From assembly GCA_963383645.1 (NCBI GenBank), contig OY726560.1:67451323-67515322 (forward strand): a DNA stretch of 64,000 nt, read 5' to 3'. The stretch is from Muscardinus avellanarius. Taxonomy: Eukaryota > Chordata > Mammalia > Rodentia > Gliridae. How positions within the stretch are numbered: the stretch's first letter is position 1; the number at the start of each line of letters is the position of its first letter. This document shows positions 33,419 through 45,220 of this stretch, one piece after another. The translations under genes and the position numbers were made by a program. The notes below the pieces were generated by a model. The model did no database searches and had not been told where the DNA came from. It worked only from the letters and a program-made list of their open reading frames with translations.

Positions 33419-34055
33419 AGATTTCCTTTTTAACATTGAAATTAAGCTGTTTTAAATACCAATAGAGTGTCTTAGGTATGGACATGCTTTAGCATCACTG
33501 GCTGCAGGATCAGGTGATGATGACCTTTGACTCAGACCTGTGCTGATACCACACTCAGACCCACTGAGAGAGAAGGGAACTACTCGCAAGCCATCAGTCT
33601 GTCCCCCAGCAGCTGCTAGAGTCTTCTCACTCACAGCTTTAATCAATCTCGACCTGAATAAAGGCTGTTAGGTAGGAAGAGCGACAATTACAGGCTTTTT
33701 GTCTTGTGGGCAGAGAGGTACTTATCACACTGAATTACATTTGTTCTTCAGTGCTAATGAAAGCTTGTGTAAAAGGTTAGAGTGGACAATGTCAAGATAC
33801 TCGGATTCTCTTTGCTTTTTCATTAACCAATTAAAGAAATGCTTGAGTGCCTATCATGTGGCAGGTTCTTAGCCTGTGAACAAATGATGGCGATTAAGCA
33901 GGGCTCAATCACGCTGATGATTAGTAGATGATTCAGAGGATCCCAAATGACAGGCAGACACACAGCCCTCCTTTTAGGAGGGGTTACTAAATAGTGACGG
34001 CCTTAAGGTAAGGATGTACTTGGCAGCCACGAGGCATTACATATCAAGAGGGAGG

Positions 34056-34285
34056 CCTGGCTGGGCGTGGTGGTGCACACCTGAAGCCCTGGTACTTGGG
34101 AGGCTGAGATGCTGAGATAGGAGGATTACAGGTTCAAAGGCAACCTCAAAAACTTAGCAAGGTCCTCAGCAACCTATCAAGATCCTGTTTCAAAATTAAA
34201 AATAAAAGAGGGGTGGGAGTGTAACTCAGAGGTAGATTATCTCAGGGTTCAATCCCCAGCACCAAAAAAAAAAAAAAAAAGAAAA
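34056..34285 (+). mobile_element. B1/ID-type SINE
   Basis: GCTGGGCGTGGTGGTGCACA head with a duplicated GAGATGCTGAGATAGG; ID half GTGGGAGTGTAACTCAGAGG; long A tail. Confidence 0.9.
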
Positions 34286-34827
34286 AAAAAGAAAAAAAGA
34301 AGGGCAGCTAGAAAAGGAAGTACCTTCTTTCTCTCTTACATCAGGCCCCACTAATGTGTCATGGACAGCCTGGTGCTACCAAGGTTAAGATGGTGTCTTA
34401 TGGAGTCTTTCATATGTTAGAAACATTTCTTTATATTTTAAAATAACTTAAATATTTTCTCTATCTTGCTGGTTGCCTAGGTTTCTGCTGTTAATGAGTA
34501 TCAGAGTCTTGCAGCAGTCTTAGGGAGCCCCGGGACAAAGCTTCATGCTCCTTTCTATCAGTGAACAGTACTGACCAGCAGGTACAGCTATGCCCAAATT
34601 CATCAGACCCATGCTTATAAAGCAACACTGTGTTAGTCGGTTTTCTGTCTCTGTGATAAAAGAGCAGAGATAAGTTATAAGGAGCAAAGGCTTATTAGGC
34701 TTCATGGTTAGTTTGCCCCTTTGCTTTATGGCCTTTGATCTGGTGAGGAGCCCATGGTGGAGGGGGCCTGTTCACCTCACGGTAAGAGACAGGAAGGAAC
34801 CATGATCTTAAGCCCTACTCTTTTTTC

Positions 34828-34890
34828 TTTTTCTTTTTAATGGTACCGAGTATTGAACCCAGCCTCTGAGCTATACCCTCAACCCTATTT
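34828..34890 (-). mobile_element. ID half of a SINE
   Basis: ATGGTACCGAGTATTGAACC, CAGCCTCTGAGCTATACCCT, CAACCC; the body is displaced by the L1 3' end that follows. Confidence 0.7.
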
Positions 34891-34950
34891 TTTTTTAATT
34901 GGTGCATTGTAGTCATACATCTTAATGGAATAAAAGACTTGTGTAGTTAT
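34890..34950 (-). mobile_element. Very short L1 3' end
   Basis: TTTTTTAATTGGTGCATTGTA, GTCATACATCTTAATGG: the antisense terminal 3' UTR seen at 50.9 and 53.5 kb. Confidence 0.7.
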
Positions 34951-34961
34951 TTACTTTTATT

Positions 34962-35158
34962 TTTATTTTGGTACGGGGGTGGGACCCAGGGTATTCTATC
35001 ACCCAGCTATACCACCAGCCCTATTTTAGTCTTTTATTTTGAAATAGGGTCTCATTAAGTTGCGAAGGTCTCACTAAATTGGCCTCAAACCTGCCATCCT
35101 ACCAGTACTTGGGGTCTGAGGCCCCAAGTACTAGGATTGCAGGCCTGTGCCATCACAC
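34962..35158 (-). mobile_element. B1/ID-type SINE
   Basis: GGTACGGGGGTGGGACCCAG to GCCATCACACCCAAC, with a small inverted duplication around CAAGTACTAGG/CCAGTACTTGG. Confidence 0.82.
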
Positions 35159-35799
35159 CCAACTCACAACCCCTTCCAAGGGTGTGTTCCCAATGACCTA
35201 AGTTCCTCCCACCAAGTCCCACCTCCTAAAGGCACCGCTGACTCCCAGCCCTGCCACAGGCTAGGGACCAGCCCTCAACATACTGGCCTTTGGGAGACAT
35301 TCGAGGTCAAAACTAGAGAAAGCATCATGAATCAGTTGGATTAGAAGCTGTACCCTGCAGATCCACATTCTTATTTGGCGGGACGGCTCGGGCTGATTCC
35401 AGGCCTGCTGGAGTTTCCGCTCCAGGTGCCCCAGGGCTGCACTAGCCCCTGAGGTCTTCACCTCTATGCCACCAACCCACTGTGTGACGTTGGGCTTTTC
35501 AGGTTTTTTTTCTCTCTCTAGGTCTAGTTTGTTTTCTAATCTAGAAAACAATAACTAGGCCCAGAATGAACTCTGTAATTTTTTTCTTGCTGTAAAATCT
35601 TGATTAAGTGGTTTTTCCAAAGCCACGTGTACCAAATAAGCATTTATTTCACACTCCCTGCAGAGGTATATTACTTTCTTACAAGGGGACAAGTTATTAA
35701 CCAATTCATCACTCTGGCATCTTTAGTGATTTTGCCTCCTACACTCTATGACCAGTATCAATGCTGTCTGTTTTCCTTTGCTAAAGGAAAGGAAACTTG

Positions 35800-35945
35800 A
35801 CTCTAAAGTCTGTCATTTAACTAGATGTTAACTGTACTGAATCTCAATTTCTCACTTGTAAAATGTGAGGGCTTATTCCTCAAGGCTACTTCAAAACAAA
35901 TAAATGAGATAATTATATCTTAAAGTAAATGCTCAATAAAAATTA
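35800..35945 (+). mobile_element. MIR remnant
   Basis: CTGAATCTCAATTTCTCACTTG, AAAATGTGAGGGC, AATGAGATAATTATATC, AATGCTCAATAAA. Confidence 0.72.
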
Positions 35946-36087
35946 CCTTTCTTCCCTTTTCTGTTTTACAGTCCGTGTAATGGATGTTAAAATAGAAAAG
36001 GAGAGGGGAAAGCTCTACCAAAAGGGCTTGTTAGGTTCTCTGACTAAACCAAAACAATTTTGGTTTAATTAATTAGTTAATTAATTT

Positions 36088-36300
36088 TCCAGTACTGGGG
36101 ATGGAACTCAGGGGCATTGTACCTCCAAGCTACACCCCAGCCCTATATTTTTAGTTTTTTAAAAAAATTTTTGAAACAGGGTCTCACTGAGTTGCAAAGA
36201 GCCTCACCAAGTAGCTGAGGATGTCTGTGAACCGAGATCCTCTGGTCTTTGCCTCTCAAATGCTGGGATTACAAGCGTGCACCACCACGCCCCAGTTTTA
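36088..36300 (-). mobile_element. B1/ID-type SINE
   Basis: CCAGTACTGGGGATGGAACT to GCACCACCACGCCCC. Confidence 0.9.
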
Positions 36301-36621
36301 CTTTAAACCCAACCTGCTAAGAGAATGGAATTCTAAGCAGGGACTATTTCATTTTGATCAGAGAAGTAAAGTAGCAGATGTTTTCGGGCAGGAGACGGCA
36401 AGAAGGTGTGGAGGGATATTCATAGTCAAAGTGAGCATTGGAGAGGCTGATGCCAAACAGGGGAAAGAGACTGAGAGGTTGGGAGTAGGTTTGTCACATG
36501 ATACTCAGGCTTCTTTCCCCACTCCACCCTGCCCACGATTTAACATTTACCTGCACTTTTTACAAAGATCATTACAAAATAAGTGAATCTTTGTGAAAAA
36601 ATATTTTAAAAATCTATATAG

Positions 36622-36855
36622 CCTGTCCTTCCTTCCTTGCTTCCTTCCTTCCATAATACCGGGGATCGGACTCAGGGGCATTCTATCTCCGAACTATACA
36701 CTCATCCATATTTTCTTTTCTATTTTGAAACAGGGTCTCACTAGGTTTCTAAGGGCCTCACTAAGTTGCTGAGACTGGCTTTGAACCCGCAGTCCTCCTG
36801 TCTCAGCCTTCCAAGTACTGAGGTTACAGGAGTGAGCCATCACACTGGGCTCTAA
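36622..36855 (-). mobile_element. B1/ID-type SINE with (CCTT)n tail
   Basis: CCTT-rich tail 36625-36652, then ATACCGGGGATCGGACTCAG to GCCATCACACTGGGC. Confidence 0.88.
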
Positions 36856-37137
36856 TTTTATGTATTTAGGATGGTGAGGTTGAAGCTTCACATCACTTGT
36901 TTGGGATGACTAGAAGCACAGTGTTTATGTCTGCACTTTGTTTCCTATGCACGTGTGCATGTGTACGCATGGGATTTACAGAAAAAAAAGACACAATGTT
37001 GAGATATTCTGGGCTCAGAGGTCTGTGGCTCAGTGTTCTTCAGATTTCTTCCTCTGCTCTCAGAGCCCCACATTGAGCATTGGTGTTCGGAATGGCGCAG
37101 AGGCCCTTGAGAGCCATCGCCATCAAAATTATTCTAT

Positions 37138-37170
37138 TTTGATTATTATTATTATTATTAAATTATTATA
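37138..37170. repeat. (ATT)n microsatellite
   Basis: About nine ATT/TTA triplets. Confidence 0.9.
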
Positions 37171-37789
37171 TTTTGCTTGCAGAGCAAAATGTTATGATTT
37201 ACTCACAAGTGAATCAAAGTTGGGTTGAGAAAGATGAGAGGCCTTTTCATGAGGTCTAAAAACCCAGGGGAAGAAGGAGGTGTCAGTGCAGGTGGTAGGG
37301 GCATGTCTACCGCTCAGTGTGTCTTGTCCTTGGCATCTAAGACATGCCCAATAGTTGTGATGAAGGAATGGCTGAAAACCTCTATCCACATGCCTAGAGT
37401 ATGGATTGACAAGGGTGACCTTTCACCAAGGGTCACCTGACAGACATCTCACTATTTTCCAACCCCTCAAGAGCCTCTGGTATCTGTGAGAAGCCTCTTG
37501 TTCTAGACATTCAGGTTAATCAATGTCAAGCTTTTGATATATGAAATAGTTTTCCTGGCAGTTTAAATTTCTTTTATATACAGAGTAATGTTTATTCTCC
37601 CTTGACACATTAGATTAAATCGCTGTACTTTTTGCATTTATCAGGGGATTATAAAGGAGTGAGGTAACTTGATGGTTACATTTCCATTTGGAAAGCCCAG
37701 GAACTTCTTACTGGGCATTTTCCCATGATAGAGGCCCACACTTTAAGTGAGGTGATCTCTTCCCACTTTGCGGTGAGCCCATATGCCAT

Positions 37790-37990
37790 AAGAGAAAGGT
37801 CACGGGTTTTGGAGTCAGACGGTCTGAGTTCAGGTTCTTCTCTGCCATTTATTACCTGCATTCAAATCTTGGGTGGCCTAACGAATATCTTTGGCTGCAA
37901 GTTTTCATACTTGTGAAATGGTATAGTGATATCTATTTTAGAGAGCTGTTGGAAGTTTTTAGAAGTTTAAAAATTACTAAGCATAATTCA
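37790..37990 (+). mobile_element. MIR remnant
   Basis: GGGTTTTGGAGTCAGACGGTC, TGAGTTCAGG, CTCTGCCATTTATTACCTG, CATACTTGTGAAATGGTATAG. Confidence 0.78.
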
Positions 37991-38871
37991 TTATGAGCTT
38001 AATGAATAATGCAGTTATTCATTATTAATGAGAATGACCCTGGCTTCCCTCTTGATTCATCAAATAATCTGTCCTACATGAAAATCTAAGAGAATCAAGA
38101 TTATTATGGAAAGAGATGACAGAAAGGGAAAGTAGTGGATGGAATATAATATCCCAGTTTTATAATAATAAAGGAATAGGTGCTAATCCGAGCATTCGTG
38201 GCCTTACAAGTTCTGGCACACCAGGGCCAGAGGCAAATTATCCTCACTTCCTGCTCATTCCACCGTCTCTCATTTCCTCAGAGGTGCTTTCTGTTAACTC
38301 ATAAAAATCACGTCCAGAAAGAATGGACATCTTGGCTTGTAAGTGTAGCCGGAATATGGTTATTACCACACGGGCGGGAAATGCCTTACTCTTTTGATCT
38401 GAATAATGAAACATGTGCTTAGACATTATTAGAAGTTGAAGCAATATCCTTTTGTAACCTGAACCATCTCACCATGGACCACAGAAAATTTGCTTTGCTG
38501 CCAGATTCTACCTCCTGTGGTAGCATTTTTCTACTGGTCAGAGGTAGAACATAGAGTTATTTGGATCTGTTACTGTGAGACTGATTTGGGTTTCAGGCTA
38601 ATGGCTAATATTTTTAAGTCATTTTACTGAAAGTCTTCTCCAAACCCTATTTGCAATAAAGATAAAAATAATTTATGTTGGTGTTTTGGTTAAAGTGGAC
38701 ATTTAGAAACATTGTAGGTATACATTCTCTTATGGGATAATTTGTATATGTTTTTTATATAAAGTAGACTGATATTATTTAATAACACCTCCCTTCAATT
38801 TGTTTAGAATATTTACTGTATAAATATCAAATTTCTTGGGGAATTAAAAAAACTGAATAGATATTGCTATA

Positions 38872-39252
38872 GTTTAGATTTTAAATGTCCCTTAAAGAGC
38901 CATATGTTAAAGACTTGGTCTGTAGCTTGTGGTCCTTGGTCCTTGTCCTGGAGCTACCGGGAGGTGCTGGGACCTCTAGGAGGTGGGGCCTAGTGAGAGG
39001 AGTTAGGTCGTTGGGAATGTTCTTTGAAGGGATTATAGAGATACCAGCCTCTTTCTCTCTCTTTCACTTCTGGGCTGCTATGAGGTGAGAAGACCTCTAC
39101 TACCAGATAGACCTGTTAAGATGTATTGTGCTGCCACAGGCCCAGAGCAACAGGGACAAGTGACCACGGACTGAAGCCTCAGAAAAGTTTTTTTCTTATA
39201 AGTCGATTTTCTCAGACATTTTGTCACCATGACAGAAAGCTGACCAACACAT
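38872..39252 (+). mobile_element. MaLR-type LTR
   Basis: GGAGGTGGGGCCTAGTGAGAGG, GTTAGGTCGTTGGGAATG, CTGGGCTGCTATGAGG, GTGCTGCCACAGGCCCAGAGCAA, ending GACAGAAAGCTGACCAACAC, in MaLR LTR order. Confidence 0.75.
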
Positions 39253-39561
39253 AAACTTATATATTAAAAGTAAAATGGTATAAATATCTATTGTGATATC
39301 TTTTAGCCACTTGGTATATAGTGCTGTTTGTAAAAAGCATACTGAAATTTTATTTGGTTGAACTGAATTTGTAATAAAACATTCATCATGAATAACATTC
39401 AACTTATTAGTAAAAATTATTATGTAGGTAAAACAAAATATAGTTTTAATGTTATGCAAAATAAAACAACTGAAAATCAAGGTTCTGCTCTTATAATAAT
39501 AATAAAACTTTTTGTGTGTGGCCAATATGATAGTTTATTCAGTAAGCTTGTTTTCTTTTTT

Positions 39562-39745
39562 TTTCTTTTTTTTTCTTTTGTGGTGCTGGGGATGGAACCC
39601 AGGGGCATTCTACCTCCTAGCTACACCCCTATTTTTTATTCTTTATTTTGAAACAGGGTCTCGCTGAGTTAGTTAGTGAGGCAAAGGGCTTCACTAAGTA
39701 GCCAAGGCTGTCTGTGCATCACGATCCTCCTGTCTGTTTTCTTCT
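39562..39745 (-). mobile_element. B1/ID-type SINE, head-truncated
   Basis: T-rich tail, GTGGTGCTGGGGATGGAACC, GAAACAGGGTCTCGCTGAG, stops at CACGATCCTCCTGTC. Confidence 0.88.
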
Positions 39746-39887
39746 TATACCGGTGTGATTTAACTTTAAATGCTAATAATTTGCCAAAGAGTACATATTT
39801 AATATAGTCCCATTTAATTGTGGCTAAATTATGGTGTAAGACTAATCATTAACTACCTAATCTATGTATTTGTCAAATTCATTGATA

Positions 39888-39980
39888 AACACACACATAT
39901 TCACTCTCAATGTATATATAATATGTATGCATAAACATATTCACATATATATACAAACACATGCATACAATACATATGTC
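39888..39980. repeat. AT/CA-rich low-complexity tract
   Basis: Imperfect alternating ATACATAT/ACACAC sequence. Confidence 0.7.
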
Positions 39981-40079
39981 AATAAATTTCAGCATTTTTT
40001 GTCTTGATTTGAGTTGTTTTAGAAGATAATACATCTAATTGGAAAAAGAAGTAGGAGCTAAGAAACTAGGTTTAGATTT

Positions 40080-40650
40080 TGGAAGGAGCAATGCATTTGG
40101 AATTCAGGCAGCAGATTTCTTATTTCAGATGTGAAAGGACACTGGCCTTGAAATCAGCCTGTGTCCTGTCTTTGCACTGTTAGTGTTTTGATGCTAAGCA
40201 TGTGATTTAGTTTTCTTATTCATAAAACTGAAATAAATTGTAATATTGTGGCATAAACCAACGTAAGATTAAGTTGCAAGTACTTTAGGACTTACTCTAC
40301 AAACTTATAATGATTATTATATAGTCATTTTATTTTGTTTTTTTGTAGTTCTAGGGGCATTTTACTTCTGAGCTACATCTCTAGCCCAATTTCATTTTTT
40401 ATTTTAAAATAGGGTCTCACTATGTTTCTGAGAGCCTCACTAAGTTGCTAAAACTGGTTTTGAACCTTTAATCCTCCTGTCTCAGCCTGCCAAGTACTGG
40501 GATTATAAGCTTGTGCCGCTGCACCCAGATTAGTCATTTTATTTTTGAAAGTCAGTTTTCTTATCTGTATAAGTAGATAATATCTACTCAAAGAGATGTT
40601 GTATTGATCAATTAAATAATTAGTACAAATGAATGTGCTTTGAAAAAGCT
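40080..40650 (+). mobile_element. MIR remnant split by a SINE
   Basis: GGCCTTGAAATCAGCCTGTGTCC and GTGATTTAGTTTTCTTATTC before the SINE; GTCAGTTTTCTTATCTGTAT and GTAGATAATATCTACTC after it. Two adjacent MIRs are also possible. Confidence 0.6.
40340..40535 (-). mobile_element. B1/ID-type SINE
   Basis: TTCTAGGGGCATTTTACTTC to GTGCCGCTGCACCCAG. TAGTCATTTTATTTT lies on both sides (about 40322 and 40531), a 15-bp TSD. Confidence 0.9.
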
Positions 40651-43600
40651 ATGAGTTTGCCTCGTGAAATTTTTATTGATTGTTAATATTATTATAATTT
40701 TTAATTTTGTTGGTACATTATAGTCTCACATAATAATGTAGATTATAGTGATAGTGATATACATACAGTGCTTGGTGGGCTTTCCCCTACTCCCCCTTCT
40801 TAGTCCCCCTTCCCCATATAGGACATGAGATTAACATTGGTATTTTCACATATGTAAATAATGTCAGTAGGAGTGATTCTCACTGATCCTCCTTCTCCCC
40901 TTCTCCCTTCTCTAGACCACCTCTCTGGCTCCACTGGAGCTTGTTTTCCATTATCTGAAGTCCCTCTGGTATCCAATTACTCCCTAGCTTCTGCCTATGA
41001 GAGAAAACATATGATCCTTTACTTTCTGTGACTGGCTCATCTTACCTGTTTTCCAGGTCCATTTATTTTCCTGCAAATGACATAATTTTGTTCTTCTTTA
41101 TTGCTGAGTATAATTTTATTGTGTATATATCCCATAATTTTGTAATCCATTCATCTGTTGGTGGACATCTAGGTTGGTTTCATAATTTGACTATTGTGAA
41201 TTGTGCTGCTATAAACTTGAGTATGCACATATTACTATAATATTCTGATTTCAGCCCCTTTAGAAAGATACCCGGGAGTGGTATAGCTAGATCGTATGGT
41301 GGACCCATTCCCTCTTTTCTAAGGATTCTCCATGCTGATTTCCTAATTATTTTCATGTACTTATTTATATTTCTTTTTATGTGAAGTGTTTATTTAGTTC
41401 AAGTGCCCATTTTTTGATTGGTTAAGTTTTTAGCATTAAGCCTTTTAAGTACTTTGTATATTCTAGATATTAGTTCTCTATCAGAGGAATAATTGTCAAA
41501 ATTTTTCTCTCATTCTATAGCGTCTCTCTTTAGACTCTTTATGGTTTCCTTTGATGAGCAGAAACTTTTTAGCCTACTGCCATCTCATTTATCTTTGTTT
41601 TAATTTCCTGAGCTTTGGTGGTCTTATTGAGAAAGTTTTTTACTTGTGCCTATATGTTGGAATGTTGGACCCATGCCCTCTTCTAGTAATTTCAGTCTCT
41701 GGTATAACTTCCAAACCTTTGTTTCATCTTGAGTTGACTTTTGTGCAGGGTGACAGGCTGAGATTTAATTCTGTTTTTCTACAAATGGATAACCAGTTTT
41801 CTCAACATCATTTATTAAGAAAGATGTTTTTTTCTTCAACATATATGTTTGTCAGGTTTGTTGAAAATCAAGTTGGCTTTAAGTCTTTATATTTGTTTTT
41901 ATATCTTCTATTCTGTTCCATTGATCTATATTTTGTGCCAATAACATGCTGTTTTAATTACTATATCACTGTAGCATAATTTGAAATTGGAATTGTGATG
42001 TCTCCTCCATTGTTCTTGCTGAGAACTGCTTTGGCTATTCTTTGTCTTTTGTTTCTCCATATGAATTTTAGGACTGATTTTTCTAGGTTTGTGAAGAACG
42101 ACATTGATATTTTGATGAGGATTATATTGACTCTGTAGGTCACTTTTGGTAGAATGGCCATTTTGATAATATTTATTCAGCTTATCCAAGAGCATGAAAG
42201 ATCTTTCCATCTTATTAAATCTTTAATTTCTTGAGTGCTTTATAATTTTCATTGTGGAGATCTTTTGCCTCCTTGGTTAAACTTATTCCTAGACATTTTA
42301 TTGTTTTTTTGAGGCTATTGTGAATAGAATTGTTTTCTGAATTTCTTTCTCAGTGGATTCATGGTTGGCATAATAAAGCAACAAATTTTTTTTTTAGATT
42401 GATTTTGTATCCTGACACTTTTCTGTATTTGTTAGTCTTTTGATTGAGTTTTTTGGGTCTTCAAAATAGAGGATCATGTCATCTACAAGTAGAGATAATT
42501 TCAGTTCTTCTTTTTCTGTTTGAATTCCTTTAATATCCTTCTCTTGCCTTATCACTTTGTCAAGAATGTTAAGTACTATTTTGAAAAGGAGTGGTGATAT
42601 TGGGCCTCCCTGTCTTGTTCCTGATTTTAAAGGAAATTCGCACAGTTTTCCCCATTCAACATAATGTTGACTTTGGGCTTATTATATATCACCTTGATGA
42701 TGCTGATGCACATTCCTTCTATTTCAGTTTTCTGTAGTGTTTTTAATATGAATGTGTGTTGGATTTTTTCAAATACTTTTTCAGTGTTTATTGAGATGAT
42801 CATGAGTTTTGTCCTTAGTTCTATTTATGTGCTGAAGATATATATTGTTTTGTATATGTTGAACCAGCCTTGCATCCCTGAAATGAAACCAACTTGATTA
42901 TGATGTGCAATTTTCTTGACATGGTTCTGAATGCAAATCACTAGATTTTATTTAGAATTTTTTCATCTATGTTTATCAAGGATATTGGTCTGTAATTTTC
43001 TCTTCTTGAGAGATCTTTATTTGGTTTTGTCATTAAGGTTATACTGGCCTTATAAAAGGAATTTAGAAGGTTTCCATCTCTTTCAGTTTTACAGAATAAC
43101 TTGTGAAGTATTTGTTTTAGTTATTCTCTAAAGGTTTTGTCTAATTCAACTGGGAATTTGTCTAGACTTGGGCTTTTCATTGATGAAAGGATTGTTTTGC
43201 TGTTTTAATCTCTTTGCTTGCTATTGATTGGTTTAGATTTTCTAAATCGCCTTGGTTCAACTTATGTTGGTTCTATGTGCCTAGAAATCTGATGATTTCT
43301 TCTGTGTTTTTCAGTTCATTGGACTATACATTTTCAAAATAGTTTCTGATGGTCCTCTATTTTTTCCACTGTCTGTGTTGATGTCTCATTTTCATTTCTG
43401 ATTTTAATAATTGGCTTGATTCTCTATTTTTTTTTTTTAGTTAGGTTGGCTAAGGGCTGATCAATCTTGTTATTCATGTCAATGGACCAGCTTTTTATTT
43501 GTTGAGCTTCTCTATTTTTATTGTTGTTGTTGTTTTCTATTCCATTGATTTCTGCTCTGATTTTGATTGATTGCTGCTTTCTACCATCTTTGGGATTAGT

Positions 43601-44455
43601 CTTTTCTGGTTATTAGAGGACCTTAAAGTGTGTTGTTAGGTTGTTTGATGACTTTCTTTCTTTATTATGTGAGTACTCGGTGCTATATATGTTCCTCTTA
43701 AAGCCACCTTTAAAGTGTCCCATAGATTTTGGTATGTTGTGTCTCTATTTATTGTTTAATCCTAGGAATTTTTTATATTTCTCCTTATTTACTCTGTGAT
43801 CCAGTCCTCATTAAGGAACATATTTATGTAATTTCTTTTGATCTTCCTGCTGCTGATTTTTATTTCATTCTATTGCTATCTGAAAAAATGCAAAGAATTA
43901 TATTTTTTGAATTTGTGTATAGTTTCTTTGTGTCTCAGAAAGTGGTCAATTTGGAGAAGGTTCCATTAGCTGCTGAGAAGAATGTATATTCAGCTGTTGA
44001 TTGTTGGAATATTCTGTGTATATATATATATTAGGTCCATTTTGTTTATAGTATTCGTTAGGTCTGAAAAGTCTTTACTCATCTTTTGTCTGGGAGATTG
44101 ATCAAAGTGGTCTGAGCAGTGTGTTGAAGTCTCTCCATATTATTTTAATTGAGTCTACTTGAGACTTAATGTCCCAAAGTGTTTGTTTTAAAGAGGTCTG
44201 CCCACATATGGGGTGTGTTTACTATTATTACATCTTCTTGTTGGATTGTTCCTTTTATTAGTAAGAAATGACTTGCTTTGTCTTTTCTGATAAATTTTGG
44301 CTTAAAGTCTGCTTTGAAAGATATGAGCATTGCTATCCCTGATTGTTTTCAGTCTCCAATCTCATGGTACATCTTTTTCTCTCCTTTCACCTATAATTTA
44401 TGGATATCATTACCTGTAATGTGATTTTTTTTCAAGTAGCATATTGTTGGATTAT

Positions 44456-44535
44456 GGTCTTTAATCCGCATTGCCAGTCTATGCCTTTTAATTGGGGTCT
44501 TTAATCCACATTGCCAGTCTGTGCCTTTTAATTGG
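44456..44535. repeat. 40-bp tandem duplication inside the L1
   Basis: Two adjacent 40-bp copies (44456-44495, 44496-44535), each from GGTCTTTAATCC to CCTTTTAATTGG, differing at two positions. Confidence 0.93.
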
Positions 44536-45005
44536 GGAGTTTAGACCTTTAAGATTCACTGTTGTTATTGAGAGATGATTTTTGTTTCCTATCATTTTGA
44601 GTTATATTTTTTGTTTGATATAGTGTTATTTCTCCTTAATTTAGTTTCCCATCTGGTGGAATTTGCCCATTCTCTGTTTATGATTTTTATATCTTTTTTC
44701 TTCTTTGTGTTTTATTTCTTTAAGTGTTTTCTCTAGTGTAGGGTAGTGGTCATGAATTCTTTTAGTTTCTGCTTGTTTTGTAAGGTTTTTATTTTTCTCT
44801 AAAATCTGCATAATATAACTATATGCTACTTGCTGGATATAGCAGTCTTGGTTAGAAATTGTTTTCTTTTACAGTTTGAAGTATATCATACCAGCCCCTT
44901 CTGGCTTTCATGACTTGGGTTGAAAAGTCTGTGGTGATTCTTATTCTGTTGCTCCTGAATGTCACCTGTTCTTTTATTTTTGATGCATTTAAGATTCTTT
45001 TCTTG

Positions 45006-45220
45006 CTGGGCATGGTGGCACACACTTGTAATCCCCGCACTTGGGAGGCTGAGACAGGAGGATCACACAGGTTCAAAGCCAGCCTCAGCTACTTACTGAG
45101 GCTCTCAGCAACTTAATGAAACCCTGTTTCCAAATAAAATATAAAATAGGTCTGGGAGTATAGCCCAGAGGTAGAAAGCTTCTGGATTCCACCCCCAGTA
45201 CCACCAGGAAAAAAAAAAAG
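45006..45220 (+). mobile_element. B1/ID-type SINE inserted in L1 ORF1
   Basis: Complete dimer flanked by AAGATTCTTTTCTTG/AGATTCTTTTCTTG (before about 45006 and after about 45220), a 14-bp TSD. Confidence 0.94.

Larger units (their letters stand above)
34625..35325 (-). mobile_element. MaLR-type LTR interrupted by later insertions
   Basis: Antisense MaLR landmarks: GTTAGTCGGTTTTCTGTCTC, CTGGTGAGGAGCCCATGG, CACCTCACGGTAAGAGACAG, then after about 35155 CCAATGACCTAAGTTCCTCC, CACCAAGTCCCACCTCC, CCTTTGGGAGACATTCGAGG. Two antisense SINE pieces and a short L1 3' end lie within it. Confidence 0.78.

Noticed and set aside
41551..41979. 142-aa + strand ORF
   Set aside because: Antisense of decayed L1 ORF2.
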